Assembly: GCF_016864555.1 (NCBI RefSeq)
Contig: NZ_CP044012.1
Span: 1-64,000 of the forward strand
Direction of reading: 5' to 3'
Length of the DNA stretch: 64,000 nucleotides
Origin: Sinorhizobium sp. BG8
Lineage (GTDB): Bacteria > Pseudomonadota > Alphaproteobacteria > Rhizobiales > Rhizobiaceae
The notes below the pieces were generated by a model that searched no databases, was not told the DNA's origin, and saw nothing but the letters and a program-made list of their open reading frames with translations. This document shows positions 53,197 through 62,153 of this stretch, piece after piece (within the stretch, counting starts at the first letter, position 1; every line of letters starts with the position of its first letter). Both the position numbers and the translations under genes were made by a program.

Positions 53197-53951
53197 AGTT
53201 GCTCCGTAAGTGTCTTGAGGGGCAGGCTTTCGGCTGGCAGGCGAACATTGACCGGCCCGGCGCGGCGGCGCGCGATGCGCTTTTCGACGCTGTTGGCAAC
53301 GAAAGCGAGTGTCCAGCACAGCACGTAATAGACGAGGGCAAGCACCAGGAAGACCTGGAACGGCTGCGTCAGCAGCTGATTGTTGACCTGGCTTGCAGCG
53401 AAGGTCAGATCCGGGACGTTGATGACATAGCCGAGCGTCGTATCCTTGATCGTCGAGACGAAGGTCGAGATCATGCTTGGGATCATGTTGTAGAGAGCCT
53501 GCGGAAGAATGACGTAGCGCATCGCTCCCATGTAGCTGTGACCGAGAGCGCGAGCGGCATCCATCTGTCCCTGCCCGAGCGAGACGATTCCGGCCCGCAC
53601 CACTTCGCTCAGGAAGGCGCCCTCATAGATCACCAGCGTCACGAGCATGATCCAGAAGCTCGGTACGTCGACCCCTGTCCACAGGGGCACGACGAAGTAG
53701 CACCACAGGATGAGCATCAGCAGCGGCACGCCACGGGTAACGTAGACGAGACCTGTAACCGGCCAACTCAGGAGTCTGAACTTCGAGAGGCGAGCAAGAG
53801 CCAGCAGAATGCTGAGCGGAAATGCAAGGGCGATGGCAAGGGCGGACAGAACAAGCGTGTTCGCCAAGCCGCCAAGCGGACCGTTCGGATATTGGCCGAT
53901 CAACAGGAGCAGCCAGTAGTCCTTTATGATGTTGACGATATCCTGGATCAT
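53193..53951 (-). CDS. Polar amino acid ABC transporter permease 2 (second transporter)
   Basis: A 252-residue membrane subunit with [36 protein letters not shown] at the N-terminus, about five hydrophobic helices and the EAA loop [32 protein letters not shown]. Start and stop overlap the flanking genes by four bases (ATGA), showing a translationally coupled operon. Confidence 0.93.
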   Translation of the reverse strand: MIQDIVNIIKDYWLLLLIGQYPNGPLGGLANTLVLSALAIALAFPLSILLALARLSKFRLLSWPVTGLVYVTRGVPLLMLILWCYFVVPLWTGVDVPSFWIMLVTLVIYEGAFLSEVVRAGIVSLGQGQMDAARALGHSYMGAMRYVILPQALYNMIPSMISTFVSTIKDTTLGYVINVPDLTFAASQVNNQLLTQPFQVFLVLALVYYVLCWTLAFVANSVEKRIARRRAGPVNVRLPAESLPLKTLTEQL

Positions 53952-54655
53952 CGGCGGGCCCTCAGAGCGGGATCTGCGCGCATGGAGATGGCAGCGCTGG
54001 CGCCCATGATGATGAGCGAGAAGAACAGGTAGATCACCGTGCCAATCAGGTAGATTTCGAACGTCCGGAAGCTGACGTTGTCGATCTCCTTGATGGCGTG
54101 GGTCAGCTCCGAAGCGCCGACGACGATCGCCAGGCTGCTGTTCTTGAACAGGGAGACGGAATGATTGATGAGCGGTGGAAGCGCATTGCCCACGCCCTGT
54201 GGCATGATGACGAAGCGCATGGCCGAGACGTAACCATGTCCAAGCGCCTTGGCTGCTTCCATCTGGCCGGGACTCACGGCACGAAGGCCCGAGCGAAGGT
54301 CCTCGCTGAAGTAGGCCGCCTGACAGAGGCCAAGTCCGATGACCGCGAAAATCGCTTCGGCGTTATGGTTGGCCAGCCATCCGGTTACGCCATCCGGCAT
54401 GAGAGTGTAGATGCCAAAATACCAGAGCATCAACTGCACAAGCGTCGGGACGTTACGGTGATAGGATACATAGGCCTTGACCACCGGTTCTGCGAAACGG
54501 ATCGCAGAAATTCGTAGTCCGAGCAGCAGGATCGCCAGCGTCATCGCCAAGACCCAGGAGCCGATATAGATGACGAATGTCATCTGGACACCATGCACGA
54601 GCATGGAGAGATAGTCGGGGTTGGAAAGGATCGCCGAGAGATCGAACCCGCTCAC
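53948..54655 (-). CDS. Polar amino acid ABC transporter permease 1 (second transporter)
   Basis: A 235-residue membrane subunit with YVSYHRNVPTLVQLMLWYFG near residue 65 and the EAA loop QMEAAKALGHGYVSAMRFVIMPQGVGNALPPL. It overlaps the SDR gene before it and the second permease after it by four bases each (ATGA). Confidence 0.93.
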   Translation of the reverse strand: MSGFDLSAILSNPDYLSMLVHGVQMTFVIYIGSWVLAMTLAILLLGLRISAIRFAEPVVKAYVSYHRNVPTLVQLMLWYFGIYTLMPDGVTGWLANHNAEAIFAVIGLGLCQAAYFSEDLRSGLRAVSPGQMEAAKALGHGYVSAMRFVIMPQGVGNALPPLINHSVSLFKNSSLAIVVGASELTHAIKEIDNVSFRTFEIYLIGTVIYLFFSLIIMGASAAISMRADPALRARR

Positions 54656-55431
54656 GGCTTTGCCCTCTCATCGGCCTTGTCGCTCACAGGCGACTGAGGC
54701 TTTGCGGTCTGCAAGCCACCCATGACCTGAAGAGTCGGCGTAATCTCCATGTGCCCGATGTTCACCGCAACAGGCGCTGCGATTGCAAACGCGATGGCGT
54801 CGGCGATGTCGCTGGCCTGCGGCAGCTCGAAGCCGTCGATGAACCGCTCACGGATGCTCGGATCGTTGCCATGCACATGATTGAAGATATCTGTCGCAAC
54901 CCGACCCGGGCAGATTTCGGTCACGCGGACGCGCTTGCCGAAGGCATCGATGCGCAACTGGTTCGACAACATGGCGACGCCCGCCTTGACGGCATGATAG
55001 GTCGAGTTGCCGCCAAAATTATAGTTCCCGGCAATCGAGGAGATGTTGATGACGTGGCCGCGGTCGCGTGCGACCATGCCCGGAACGATCAAACGGCAGA
55101 TATGGAGGACGGCGCGAAGGTTGACGTCGACAAGCAGGTCGATATCGGCCTCGTCTGCCTCCAGGAATTTCTTTGGGCGATCGACACCTGCATTGTTCAC
55201 GAGAATGTCGAATTCCATGCGCCCGGCAAGGTCGGCAATAGCCTGCCGGTTGGTCACATCGATGGCATGTGCGATGCATCCCGTGCGGGCAGCAAGTTCG
55301 TTCAGGGCTTTCTCGCTGCGAGCGACGGCATGGACCTCGATGTTCTCCCGGCAAAGCCGTTCCACCACCGCTGCACCGATACCGGATGAGGCTCCTGTCA
55401 CCAAAGCTGTCTTGTAATCTGCGAAAGGCAT
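54652..55431 (-). CDS. Short-chain dehydrogenase/reductase (YdfG/serine dehydrogenase-like)
   Basis: A 259-residue SDR enzyme. The nucleotide loop is TGASSGIG near residue 12, followed by Arg in ARSEKAL suggesting NADP; LVNNAGVDRPKKFLEADEADIDLLVDVNL, Ser in ISSIAGNYNFGG, and Tyr-x3-Lys in YHAVKAG are present. The sequence around PGRVATDIF resembles YdfG, which oxidises serine, threonine and 3-hydroxy acids. It is the first gene of the second transporter operon, so the imported compound may be a hydroxy amino acid or hydroxy acid (inference). An unusual Pro-rich tail ends the protein. Confidence 0.9.
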   Translation of the reverse strand: MPFADYKTALVTGASSGIGAAVVERLCRENIEVHAVARSEKALNELAARTGCIAHAIDVTNRQAIADLAGRMEFDILVNNAGVDRPKKFLEADEADIDLLVDVNLRAVLHICRLIVPGMVARDRGHVINISSIAGNYNFGGNSTYHAVKAGVAMLSNQLRIDAFGKRVRVTEICPGRVATDIFNHVHGNDPSIRERFIDGFELPQASDIADAIAFAIAAPVAVNIGHMEITPTLQVMGGLQTAKPQSPVSDKADERAKP

Positions 55432-55663
55432 CTCGGTTCCCTTTTTGTTGGCTCGGACCTTAGCGGAGCTTTGGACCCTTGCCTAAGACCGATTATTTCT
55501 GACCTAATAAGCAAGTCTTATGGACAGGAACGCCTCTATCCACGCCGTCAGATTCAGGCTACTGCCGGCCGGCGCTCGATAGGGATGGCAGGTCGCATGC
55601 GTTGCAAAACCCGCCGGCGCCAGTAAATATGAACGCCCAAAAGCATTGGAGCGCCCGGCCCAG
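55432..55663. promoter_or_regulatory. Divergent promoter region between SDR and LysR genes
   Basis: A 232-base gap serving the second transporter operon and the LysR gene. It contains a LysR-type T-N11-A palindrome at 55507-55521 (separate entry). Confidence 0.45.
55507..55521. promoter_or_regulatory. Candidate LysR site (T-N11-A palindrome)
   Basis: ATAAG-CAAGT-CTTAT is a perfect 5-5-5 interrupted palindrome containing T-N11-A. It lies 76 bases upstream of the SDR start and about 143 bases upstream of the LysR start. Confidence 0.5.
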
Positions 55664-56569
55664 ATGGATATCAAGCGCCTCAAATCCTTCATCGTCATCG
55701 TCGACAGTGGCAGCATCACTCGGGCCGCCGACATTCTGCATCTTGCCCAGCCGGCGCTCAGCCAGCAGCTGGCCGCACTCGAAGAGCATTTTGGACAGAA
55801 GCTGCTCATTCGCAGCCAGCAGGGGGTCAGCATGACCGATGCCGGCCACGCTGTTTACCGCCACGCGCAGATCATTCTGAGGCAAATGGAACAAGCCCAG
55901 GCGGACGCTTCTGCCGCTGGAAATTCGCTGGCGGGCCGCGTTTCAGTCGGACTGGTACCGTTCAGCAGCGCGGCGACGCTTTCGGTCGAACTCCTGGCAG
56001 AGACGCGCAAACGCCACCCGGGCATTCTGTTGCACCTGACCGAAAGTGTCGGGCAGACCTACAGCCAGATGATCATGAACGGCCGGCTGGAAATGGCGCT
56101 CATTCACGGCGTCGGCCCGATCAAGGGCGTTCGTTTCGAGCCCATTCTCAGCGAGGAGTTTTACCTCGTCGCGCCGAAGGATTTTTCGATTGAAGCGGAT
56201 GCAAAACCGGTTCCGGTCAGCGCTCTGGACGGCATCCCGCTCCTGCTTCCGCCCTCCTACAACTTCGTGCATCGTGCCATCGAGACCGCATTCACGCGCA
56301 GCAGGATCAATCTGAGAGTGGTCGCAGAGGTCGAGGTCGTCAGGACACTGGCACGCGCCGTATCTAGCGGCTTGGGGGCAACGATCATGCCGAAGGCCAT
56401 TGCCGACCGCATCGTCACCGAATCGAGCGAGCCTCTGGTCTGCCGCCTTGTTTCCCCGAGGATTGAAGAAACACTTTCCCTGTGCACTTCCGACCAGAGT
56501 GCGCTGTCAGAACCCGCACTTGCGGTTCGCGACATCCTGGTCGAACTGACAGAACGGCTCAAGGTCTAG
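55664..56569 (+). CDS. LysR-family regulator (Nac-like)
   Basis: A 301-residue LysR protein. The N-terminus MDIKRLKSFIVIVDSGSITRAADILHLAQPALSQQLAALEEHFGQKLLIRSQQG is typical of the Nac/Cbl/Tsar group that controls nitrogen and organic acid use. It is divergent from the SDR-transporter operon and convergent with the aminotransferase gene, with a perfect hairpin between the stops. The start at 55664 fits the family start; 55646 is the alternative. Confidence 0.9.
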   Translation: MDIKRLKSFIVIVDSGSITRAADILHLAQPALSQQLAALEEHFGQKLLIRSQQGVSMTDAGHAVYRHAQIILRQMEQAQADASAAGNSLAGRVSVGLVPFSSAATLSVELLAETRKRHPGILLHLTESVGQTYSQMIMNGRLEMALIHGVGPIKGVRFEPILSEEFYLVAPKDFSIEADAKPVPVSALDGIPLLLPPSYNFVHRAIETAFTRSRINLRVVAEVEVVRTLARAVSSGLGATIMPKAIADRIVTESSEPLVCRLVSPRIEETLSLCTSDQSALSEPALAVRDILVELTERLKV

Positions 56570-56590
56570 GAGCCCGCTAACGCGGGCTCC
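56569..56590. terminator. Perfect bidirectional hairpin between lysR and the aminotransferase gene
   Basis: A 9-bp stem, GGAGCCCGC with GCGGGCTCC, closes a 4-base TAAC loop. It begins at the last base of the lysR stop and ends 13 bases before the aminotransferase stop. Confidence 0.65.
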
Positions 56591-56603
56591 GCGCTATGTT
56601 GCC

Positions 56604-57809
56604 TTAACGCATTTCACCGCAGAACTGCGCGATCCTGGCGCATCCCTCGCGAAGCATTTCCATGCTCGTCGCGTAGGAAATACGGAAATATGGGCTCATC
56701 CCATAGGCCGCGCCCTGGACTGTCGCGACATGGTGCTCATCGACCAGTCCCATGACGAAATCGACATCGCTCTCGATCTTGCGCCCGCCCTTGGTCGTCT
56801 TACCGATCATGCATGCCATGTTGGGATAAACATAGAAGGCGCCTTCGGGCTTGTGACAACGAATACCATCGATCTTCGAGAGTGTGTCGACCACGAAGTC
56901 GCGACGTTCCCGATAGATCGCTGCTCGCTCCTTGAGAAGATCCTGGGGACCGTCCAAGGCGGCAATGGCTGCTGCCTGGGCGACCGTGGAAATGCCGCCG
57001 CTGTTCTGGCCGTTGACGTTGCTGATGGCGCCGATCAATTCCTTGGAGCCGCTGGCGCAGAAACCAAGTCTCCAACCGGTCATCGCGTAAGCCTTCGAAA
57101 CGCCGTTCATCGTCAGCACCCTGTCGTGAAGCCGCGGTTCCACTTCGGCGATGGTGCAGAATTCGAAATCGTCGTAGACGAGGTGCTCGTAGATATCGTC
57201 TGTAAGTATCCAGACGTGGGGGTGGCGCAGCATGACTCCCGCGATCGCCGCCATCTCCGCTCGCGAACAAGCCGCGCCAGTCGGATTGTTGGGAAAATTG
57301 AGGATGAGCCACTTGGTTCGCGGCGTAATCGCAGCCTCCAGATCCTCAGCGCGGAGTTTGAAGCCGGCCTGCTCATAGCACGGTACGGGCACTGGTGCGC
57401 CACCCGCGAATTTGACGATATCGGCATAGCTCACCCAGGACGGCGTCGGAATCACGACCTCATCGCCCGCATTGCATGTCGCGAGCATCGCGTTGAAGAT
57501 AACCTGCTTGCCACCGCCGGAAACTATGATCTGGCTGGCATCATAATCAAGATTGTTATCGCGCTTGAATTTCCGCGATATGGCTGTTTTCAGAGCCAGT
57601 GTTCCATCCATCGGAGGATACTTGGTGTCGCCGCCAAGAGCTGCGGCATGGGCAGCTTCTATCGCATGAACTGGCGTCGGAAAGTCTGGCTCGCCGGAGG
57701 ACAGGCTCACCACTTTTATGCCTTTGGCAGCAAGTTCGCGAGCGCGCTGCGTCATTGCAGCGGATGCGGATATGGAAACATTCTTCAGGCGGTCGGCTGT
57801 GGAAGGCAT
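56604..57809 (-). CDS. Pyridoxal phosphate aminotransferase, class I (aspartate/aromatic type)
   Basis: A 401-residue fold-type I aminotransferase close to AatA-type aspartate aminotransferases of rhizobia. Conserved elements include LSSGEPDFPTP, VSGGGKQVIFNAM, TPSWVSYADIVKFAGG, the Asn in NFPNNPTGA, the Asp/Tyr in LTDDIYEHLVYDD, the PLP Lys in GVSKAYAMTGWRLGF and the Arg in PYFRISYATS. It follows pxpA by 53 bases on the same strand and is probably the last gene of the biotin carboxylase/pxp operon. A glutamate- or aspartate-linked role would fit the 5-oxoproline theme (inference). Confidence 0.92.
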   Translation of the reverse strand: MPSTADRLKNVSISASAAMTQRARELAAKGIKVVSLSSGEPDFPTPVHAIEAAHAAALGGDTKYPPMDGTLALKTAISRKFKRDNNLDYDASQIIVSGGGKQVIFNAMLATCNAGDEVVIPTPSWVSYADIVKFAGGAPVPVPCYEQAGFKLRAEDLEAAITPRTKWLILNFPNNPTGAACSRAEMAAIAGVMLRHPHVWILTDDIYEHLVYDDFEFCTIAEVEPRLHDRVLTMNGVSKAYAMTGWRLGFCASGSKELIGAISNVNGQNSGGISTVAQAAAIAALDGPQDLLKERAAIYRERRDFVVDTLSKIDGIRCHKPEGAFYVYPNMACMIGKTTKGGRKIESDVDFVMGLVDEHHVATVQGAAYGMSPYFRISYATSMEMLREGCARIAQFCGEMR

Positions 57810-57862
57810 GGTCAGATCTTTCGCTTTCGGGAAGATATGTGACGTGGGTTTGGTGGATTGCG

Positions 57863-58630
57863 TCAGGACGCAAGCTCGGAGACCGACGCAAGCTCGGCAC
57901 CGGCATGGCTGATTTCACTTCGAATAAGCCTTGCGAGCTCGAGAGAGCCTGGGGTGTCACTGTGGACGAGGATTGACCGCGCAGGCATGTTGATCACCGT
58001 TCCGTCGATCGCCTCAACGGTGCCCTTGAGCAAAAAGCGGCGCACGCGGGCGCGTACAGAAGCTTCGTCTTTGACGAGAGCGCCCGGAAGTCCGCGAGCA
58101 ACAAGCTTGCCGGCGGCATCATAGGCACGATCGGCAAGGAAGAGTGACAGCGTCCTGAGGTTGGAGCGCTTTGCAGCTCTTTCTATCTCGCTGTCCGGAG
58201 TCACGAAGATCACCAGTCTTGCATCGACCTTGGCGATCGCATCCATCATCAAGTCCGCAAGTTTGGGATCGCGGTTGACCATGTTGCCCATCGCCGCATG
58301 GAAGGAAAAGTGACCGACGGTCATACCCTCCGCCCTGGCGATCGCTTGAAGAGCACCCAGTTGATAGATCATCTGCTGGCGCAATTCGTCAGGCTGGAAC
58401 GCTATCTCACGGCGGCCGAAGCCTGCCCTGTCCGGCAGCCCGGGATGGGCGCCAATCCCGACACCGTTTTCCTTCGCCAGGCGGACCATTCTCGCCATCG
58501 TATCCGGGTCTCCGCCATGGAATCCGCAGGCGATGTTTGCAGACGAGACGATGCCCATCATGGCCTCGTCGTCGCAAAGACGATACGGACCGAAGCCCTC
58601 CCCCATGTCGGAATTCAGATCGATCTTCAC
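57863..58630 (-). CDS. pxpA: 5-Oxoprolinase subunit A (LamB/YcsF family)
   Basis: A 255-residue PxpA protein. The N-terminus KIDLNSDMGEGFGPYRLCDDE, ANIACGFHGGDPDTM, IGAHPGLPDRAGFGRRE and the C-terminal ILVHSDTPGSLELARLIR are family hallmarks. The start is GTG at 58630 with GGAGGAAAC just upstream, which matches the usual N-terminus; an ATG at 58642 would put the ribosome site inside the gene. PxpA, with PxpB and PxpC, opens 5-oxoproline to glutamate using ATP in other bacteria. Here it sits with biotin carboxylase genes, which suggests a biotin-linked variant. Confidence 0.92.
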   Translation of the reverse strand: MKIDLNSDMGEGFGPYRLCDDEAMMGIVSSANIACGFHGGDPDTMARMVRLAKENGVGIGAHPGLPDRAGFGRREIAFQPDELRQQMIYQLGALQAIARAEGMTVGHFSFHAAMGNMVNRDPKLADLMMDAIAKVDARLVIFVTPDSEIERAAKRSNLRTLSLFLADRAYDAAGKLVARGLPGALVKDEASVRARVRRFLLKGTVEAIDGTVINMPARSILVHSDTPGSLELARLIRSEISHAGAELASVSELAS

Positions 58631-58661
58631 CGTTTCCTCCATTCGTGCCCGAGTGGCACCG

Positions 58662-59651
58662 TCATGCGATCACGCGTAGCGCGCGCTTGACCATTGTTGC
58701 CGTTCGGCGCACGTCCTCGACATAACGGTCGACGGACTGTTCCGTGGACCTTGCTTCAGCGTGGGTCGAGCGCACGAACTGGATCTTGGTTCCGATGCGC
58801 GCCTGGCCGAGACGCCATAGATCGCCTTCGATCACACCGGCGATCTTTGGATATCCGCCGGCGGTATTTGCATCGCTCATCTGAATGATCGGCTCGCCGC
58901 CGGGAGGTACCTGAACAACGCCGGGAACGACGCCATGAGAGCGCATTTCCACCGGTGCTTCCGGCTTGATCGGCTCGCCCGATAGTCGAAAGCCCGTCCG
59001 GTCGCTCTGCGACGAGATCCGCCAGGGCTGGCTCCAGAAACGCTTCGCGTCCGATGCAAAGAGCTCGTGCTCGCCCGCCGGAATTGCGCGAACCGGCAGC
59101 ACATCATCGATAGCGGCAGGGAAAATTTCCCGCAGGGCGACAATAGGCTCGACGACGGCCACGGCGCGGTACGGCAGTTGACCGTCGGTCGGTGTAGTCG
59201 CTAGCTTGTCGCCTGCGGCAAGAGGGCGCCCGCCATTGCCGCCAAAACCACCGCGCAACGTCGTGCTTCGTGATCCCATGACAACCGGCACGTCCACGCC
59301 GCCGGCAACGGTGATATAGACACGGGCCATGCGACGAGGTTGGCGGATTTCCAGAACATCACTTGCCGCCGCGCGATGAATGCACCATGCCATCACCTCG
59401 CGACCGTTTAATGAAATCGTGCCGTCCGCACCCGTGACAGCAAAATCCGTAATCGCCGAGAAGCGTATCTTGAATGGAAATGTCTGCACCTCGATCGCAG
59501 CAGCGCCCTGCTCGTTGCCAAGCAGGACGTTTCCTACCCTGACCGCGAGCGGATCCATCGCGCCGCTGGCCGAGACGCCGATCGCGCGATAGCCTGGGCG
59601 GCCCAGATCCTGAACTGTATTGAGCGGGCCGGTCTGAACAATCTCGATCAC
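58662..59651 (-). CDS. pxpC: 5-Oxoprolinase subunit C / KipA-type carboxyltransferase-like protein
   Basis: A 329-residue protein of the KipA (allophanate hydrolase subunit 2) family. Seen are TGPLNTVQDLGRPGYRAIGVSASGAMDPLA, the family start, RVGNVLLGNEQGAAAIE, and late VPPGGEPIIQMSDANTAGGYPKIAGV. KipA and KipI homologous domains form the carboxyltransferase part of urea carboxylase, so in this operon the protein may carry out the transfer half-reaction from carboxybiotin. The start overlaps the pxpB stop by four bases. Confidence 0.9.
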   Translation of the reverse strand: MIEIVQTGPLNTVQDLGRPGYRAIGVSASGAMDPLAVRVGNVLLGNEQGAAAIEVQTFPFKIRFSAITDFAVTGADGTISLNGREVMAWCIHRAAASDVLEIRQPRRMARVYITVAGGVDVPVVMGSRSTTLRGGFGGNGGRPLAAGDKLATTPTDGQLPYRAVAVVEPIVALREIFPAAIDDVLPVRAIPAGEHELFASDAKRFWSQPWRISSQSDRTGFRLSGEPIKPEAPVEMRSHGVVPGVVQVPPGGEPIIQMSDANTAGGYPKIAGVIEGDLWRLGQARIGTKIQFVRSTHAEARSTEQSVDRYVEDVRRTATMVKRALRVIA

Positions 59652-60355
59652 AACTCGATCCTTTCAGGGAGAAAGCGTACGACGTCGCCGGGCGCCATGA
59701 GCGCAGGCGGGGATGACGTCGGATCGAACATCTTCTGGTCCGCGTGGCCGATGGAATTCCACCCATTCGGGCCGGTCAGCATCGCAACGCCGGTCTGCAT
59801 TCCCCCGATTGTCACGGAGCCCCTCTCCATGCGCAGTGACGGCACCTTCTTGCGCGGCATGTAAATGCTGGGGTTGAGCCCGTGGAGGTAGCCAAAGCCG
59901 GGTGCGCTTCCAAGCGCGAAGACCCGGTACGCTGCTTCATGGTGGAGCCTGACAACCTCGCGATCGCTCAGGCCCGAGTGATCGCAGATAGCAGCAAGGT
60001 CAGTGGCATACTCGCCACCGTAGACAACGGGGATTTCAATGGTCTTCCCCTTCAAGTCCACGCTGCGCGCCTCCTGCCAGGCAGCCTGGAACCGATCAAC
60101 GAAGAATTCGGGATCTTCCGGCGTCTCTTTCAGGATCGCGAGCAGATTGGTCATGCCCGGAATGACCTCTCCGACGTCATCCCATGCCGCGACAGAGCGT
60201 GCCACCGCCCAGATCAGTCGCTGCGCAGGCAAATCGAAGTCACCAGGAGCCTCAAGCAAAAAGGATCTGGCACCAATAAACGAAATGCGGGCACCCTCGC
60301 GGAGAATGGATGGGGCATCATAGCGAGACGAGTGATTGCTTGGCTGGATCGTCAT
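59648..60355 (-). CDS. pxpB: 5-Oxoprolinase subunit B / KipI-type protein
   Basis: A 235-residue KipI (allophanate hydrolase subunit 1) family protein. Typical segments are GFGYLHGLNPSIYMPRKKVPSLRMERGSVTIGGMQTGV and the CT-domain-like ending FDPTSSPPALMAPGDVVRFLPE. It precedes pxpC with a four-base overlap and follows the carrier-like gene with a four-base overlap. KipI forms the second half of the carboxyltransferase-like complex with KipA. Confidence 0.9.
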   Translation of the reverse strand: MTIQPSNHSSRYDAPSILREGARISFIGARSFLLEAPGDFDLPAQRLIWAVARSVAAWDDVGEVIPGMTNLLAILKETPEDPEFFVDRFQAAWQEARSVDLKGKTIEIPVVYGGEYATDLAAICDHSGLSDREVVRLHHEAAYRVFALGSAPGFGYLHGLNPSIYMPRKKVPSLRMERGSVTIGGMQTGVAMLTGPNGWNSIGHADQKMFDPTSSPPALMAPGDVVRFLPERIEL

Positions 60356-60762
60356 GACTTTTTCTGGATCTCAAACAGGGGCGTTCCGAAACCTGTCAGG
60401 GTCTCGGGCTCAACAAGCTGCCGCCGAAGCAGACCGGAGTGAGGCGCGACCAAGGGAACAAGGACGGGGTCGACGGCCATGAATCCGAGGATTTCACCTT
60501 GCGCGATCCCGCGCGCTTCTTCGTCGGTGCCGACCGCAACGGGTCGGAAATAGCCGGCGATCGGCGCCTTGATGACGACAGTGTCCGCGGAGCTCACCGG
60601 CGCCATCTTCGAGTGGGAGACCTCGGCACCCCCGCCCGTCAAAGCAACGATCCTGATATGACCGTCCCGTGTAGTGATCTCCAGACCTTCGACACCAGCC
60701 CTTGTCAGCGCGTCGGAAAGTGCGGCTATCGTCACCGGATCCGTAAGACCGATCGCACTCAT
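60352..60762 (-). CDS. Biotinyl/lipoyl carrier-like protein lacking the biotin lysine
   Basis: A 136-residue protein with an N-terminal helix region (DPVTIAALSDALTRAGVEGLEI) like the start of BCCP and a C-terminal biotinyl-domain fold (IKAPIAGYFRPVAVGT ... VAPHSGLL ... GTPLFEIQ). Where BCCP proteins have Glu-Ala-Met-Lys, this protein aligns Ala96-Val97-Asp98-Pro99, so the biotin-accepting lysine is replaced by Pro. It cannot be biotinylated at the normal site. It is translationally coupled (ATGA) on both sides, between biotin carboxylase and pxpB, arguing for a real structural or regulatory role rather than decay. Confidence 0.85.
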   Translation of the reverse strand: MSAIGLTDPVTIAALSDALTRAGVEGLEITTRDGHIRIVALTGGGAEVSHSKMAPVSSADTVVIKAPIAGYFRPVAVGTDEEARGIAQGEILGFMAVDPVLVPLVAPHSGLLRRQLVEPETLTGFGTPLFEIQKKS

Positions 60763-62153
60763 GCCGGTCTCCTCTGCTTGAGCCAGTGTTCGAGATAGTG
60801 GATGTCGGTCTCGCCGCGGCCGAACTCCTCATCATCAAGAAGAGCACGCAGGAAAGGCAGGTTTGTCGAGATTCCGCCGATCCGCGTCGCCGCCAAAGCA
60901 TCGCGCATCCTGGCGATCGCAGCCGGCCGGCTCTCAGCGTGAACGATAAGCTTGGCAATGAGCGAATCGTAATAGGGCGAGACCCGATATCCTGCATGGA
61001 TATGCGTATCGACACGAACGCCGGGGCCTTCGGGGAAGCTCAGTTCATCGATCGTGCCGGCCGATGGCAGGAAGCTGTTAGGATCTTCGGCATTGATACG
61101 GCACTCGATCGAGTGGCCAGTGCATTCGACCTCGGCCTGGCTGAGAGCCAACGGAGCGCCCTGGGCGATGGCGATCTGCTCCCTGACGATATCAAGACCG
61201 CTCGTCATCTCGGTGACCGGATGCTCGACCTGCAACCGGGTGTTCATCTCGATGAAATAGAACCGCCCGTCTTCGTAGAGAAATTCGAAGGTCCCGACCC
61301 CGCGATAGCCGATCTGCCGGCAGGCTTCGACGCAGGCTTGTCCGACAGGGCCGATCGTGTCGGCTGCAATCCCCGGGGCAGGCGCTTCTTCAACGACTTT
61401 CTGATGTCGGCGCTGCATCGAGCAATCTCGATGGCCAAGCCACACGGCATTGCCATGGCTGTCGCAGACGACCTGTATCTCGATGTGACGTGGATGCTGC
61501 AGGAACTTTTCCATGTAGAGTTCGGCGGAGCCGAACGCCTGACGAGCTTCCTCACGTGTCAGCGCGATCGCTTCATGAAGCTGTTCTGGCCCGGCTACGA
61601 CGCGCATACCACGCCCGCCGCCGCCGCCCGCAGCTTTGATAATCACGGGATATCCGATCTCGCGCGCAGTGCGATCGACCAGTTCGCGGTCATCGGGGAG
61701 CGCCGTGTCCGGACCCGGAACACAAGGGACGCCGGCCGAAATCATGGCGCGCTTGGCGGCGATCTTATCGCCCATCGTAGCGATGGCGGAGGCCGGCGGA
61801 CCGATGAAGACGAGGCCGGCCTGGTCAATCGCCTCTGCAAATGACGACTTTTCCGACAGGAAGCCGTAACCGGGATGGATTGCGCCGGCACCGGTCAGAC
61901 GCGCGGCCAGCAGGATCGCGTCCTGGTTCAGGTAGCTCTTGGCGGCTGGCGAAGGTCCGATACATAGGAAGTGTTCGGCCGCTTCACCGTATCTCGCCGA
62001 CCTGTCCGCCTCGGAGCAGATCATCACTGTCTTAAGGCCAAGCGCATGACAGGCCTTCTGAATTCTGGCTGCTATCTCGCCCCGATTGGCAATGAGCACA
62101 GTATCGAAGCGCCTATTGGCTTGGTCGAGGTCGAGGTCGAAGGGCTCGCTCAT
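60759..62153 (-). CDS. accC: Biotin carboxylase subunit
   Basis: A 464-residue ATP-grasp enzyme that carboxylates biotin with bicarbonate and ATP. It has TVLIANRGEIAARI near the start, Gly-rich ATP loop AAGGGGGRGMRVV, QRRHQKVVEEAPAPG, EMNTRLQVEHPVTEM (catalytic Glu and Arg) and GHSIECRINAED. It is a paralogue within an operon that has its own BCCP and KipI/KipA subunits but no acetyl-CoA carboxyltransferase gene, so its acceptor is probably not acetyl-CoA. It overlaps the genes on both sides by four bases. Confidence 0.92.
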   Translation of the reverse strand: MSEPFDLDLDQANRRFDTVLIANRGEIAARIQKACHALGLKTVMICSEADRSARYGEAAEHFLCIGPSPAAKSYLNQDAILLAARLTGAGAIHPGYGFLSEKSSFAEAIDQAGLVFIGPPASAIATMGDKIAAKRAMISAGVPCVPGPDTALPDDRELVDRTAREIGYPVIIKAAGGGGGRGMRVVAGPEQLHEAIALTREEARQAFGSAELYMEKFLQHPRHIEIQVVCDSHGNAVWLGHRDCSMQRRHQKVVEEAPAPGIAADTIGPVGQACVEACRQIGYRGVGTFEFLYEDGRFYFIEMNTRLQVEHPVTEMTSGLDIVREQIAIAQGAPLALSQAEVECTGHSIECRINAEDPNSFLPSAGTIDELSFPEGPGVRVDTHIHAGYRVSPYYDSLIAKLIVHAESRPAAIARMRDALAATRIGGISTNLPFLRALLDDEEFGRGETDIHYLEHWLKQRRPA

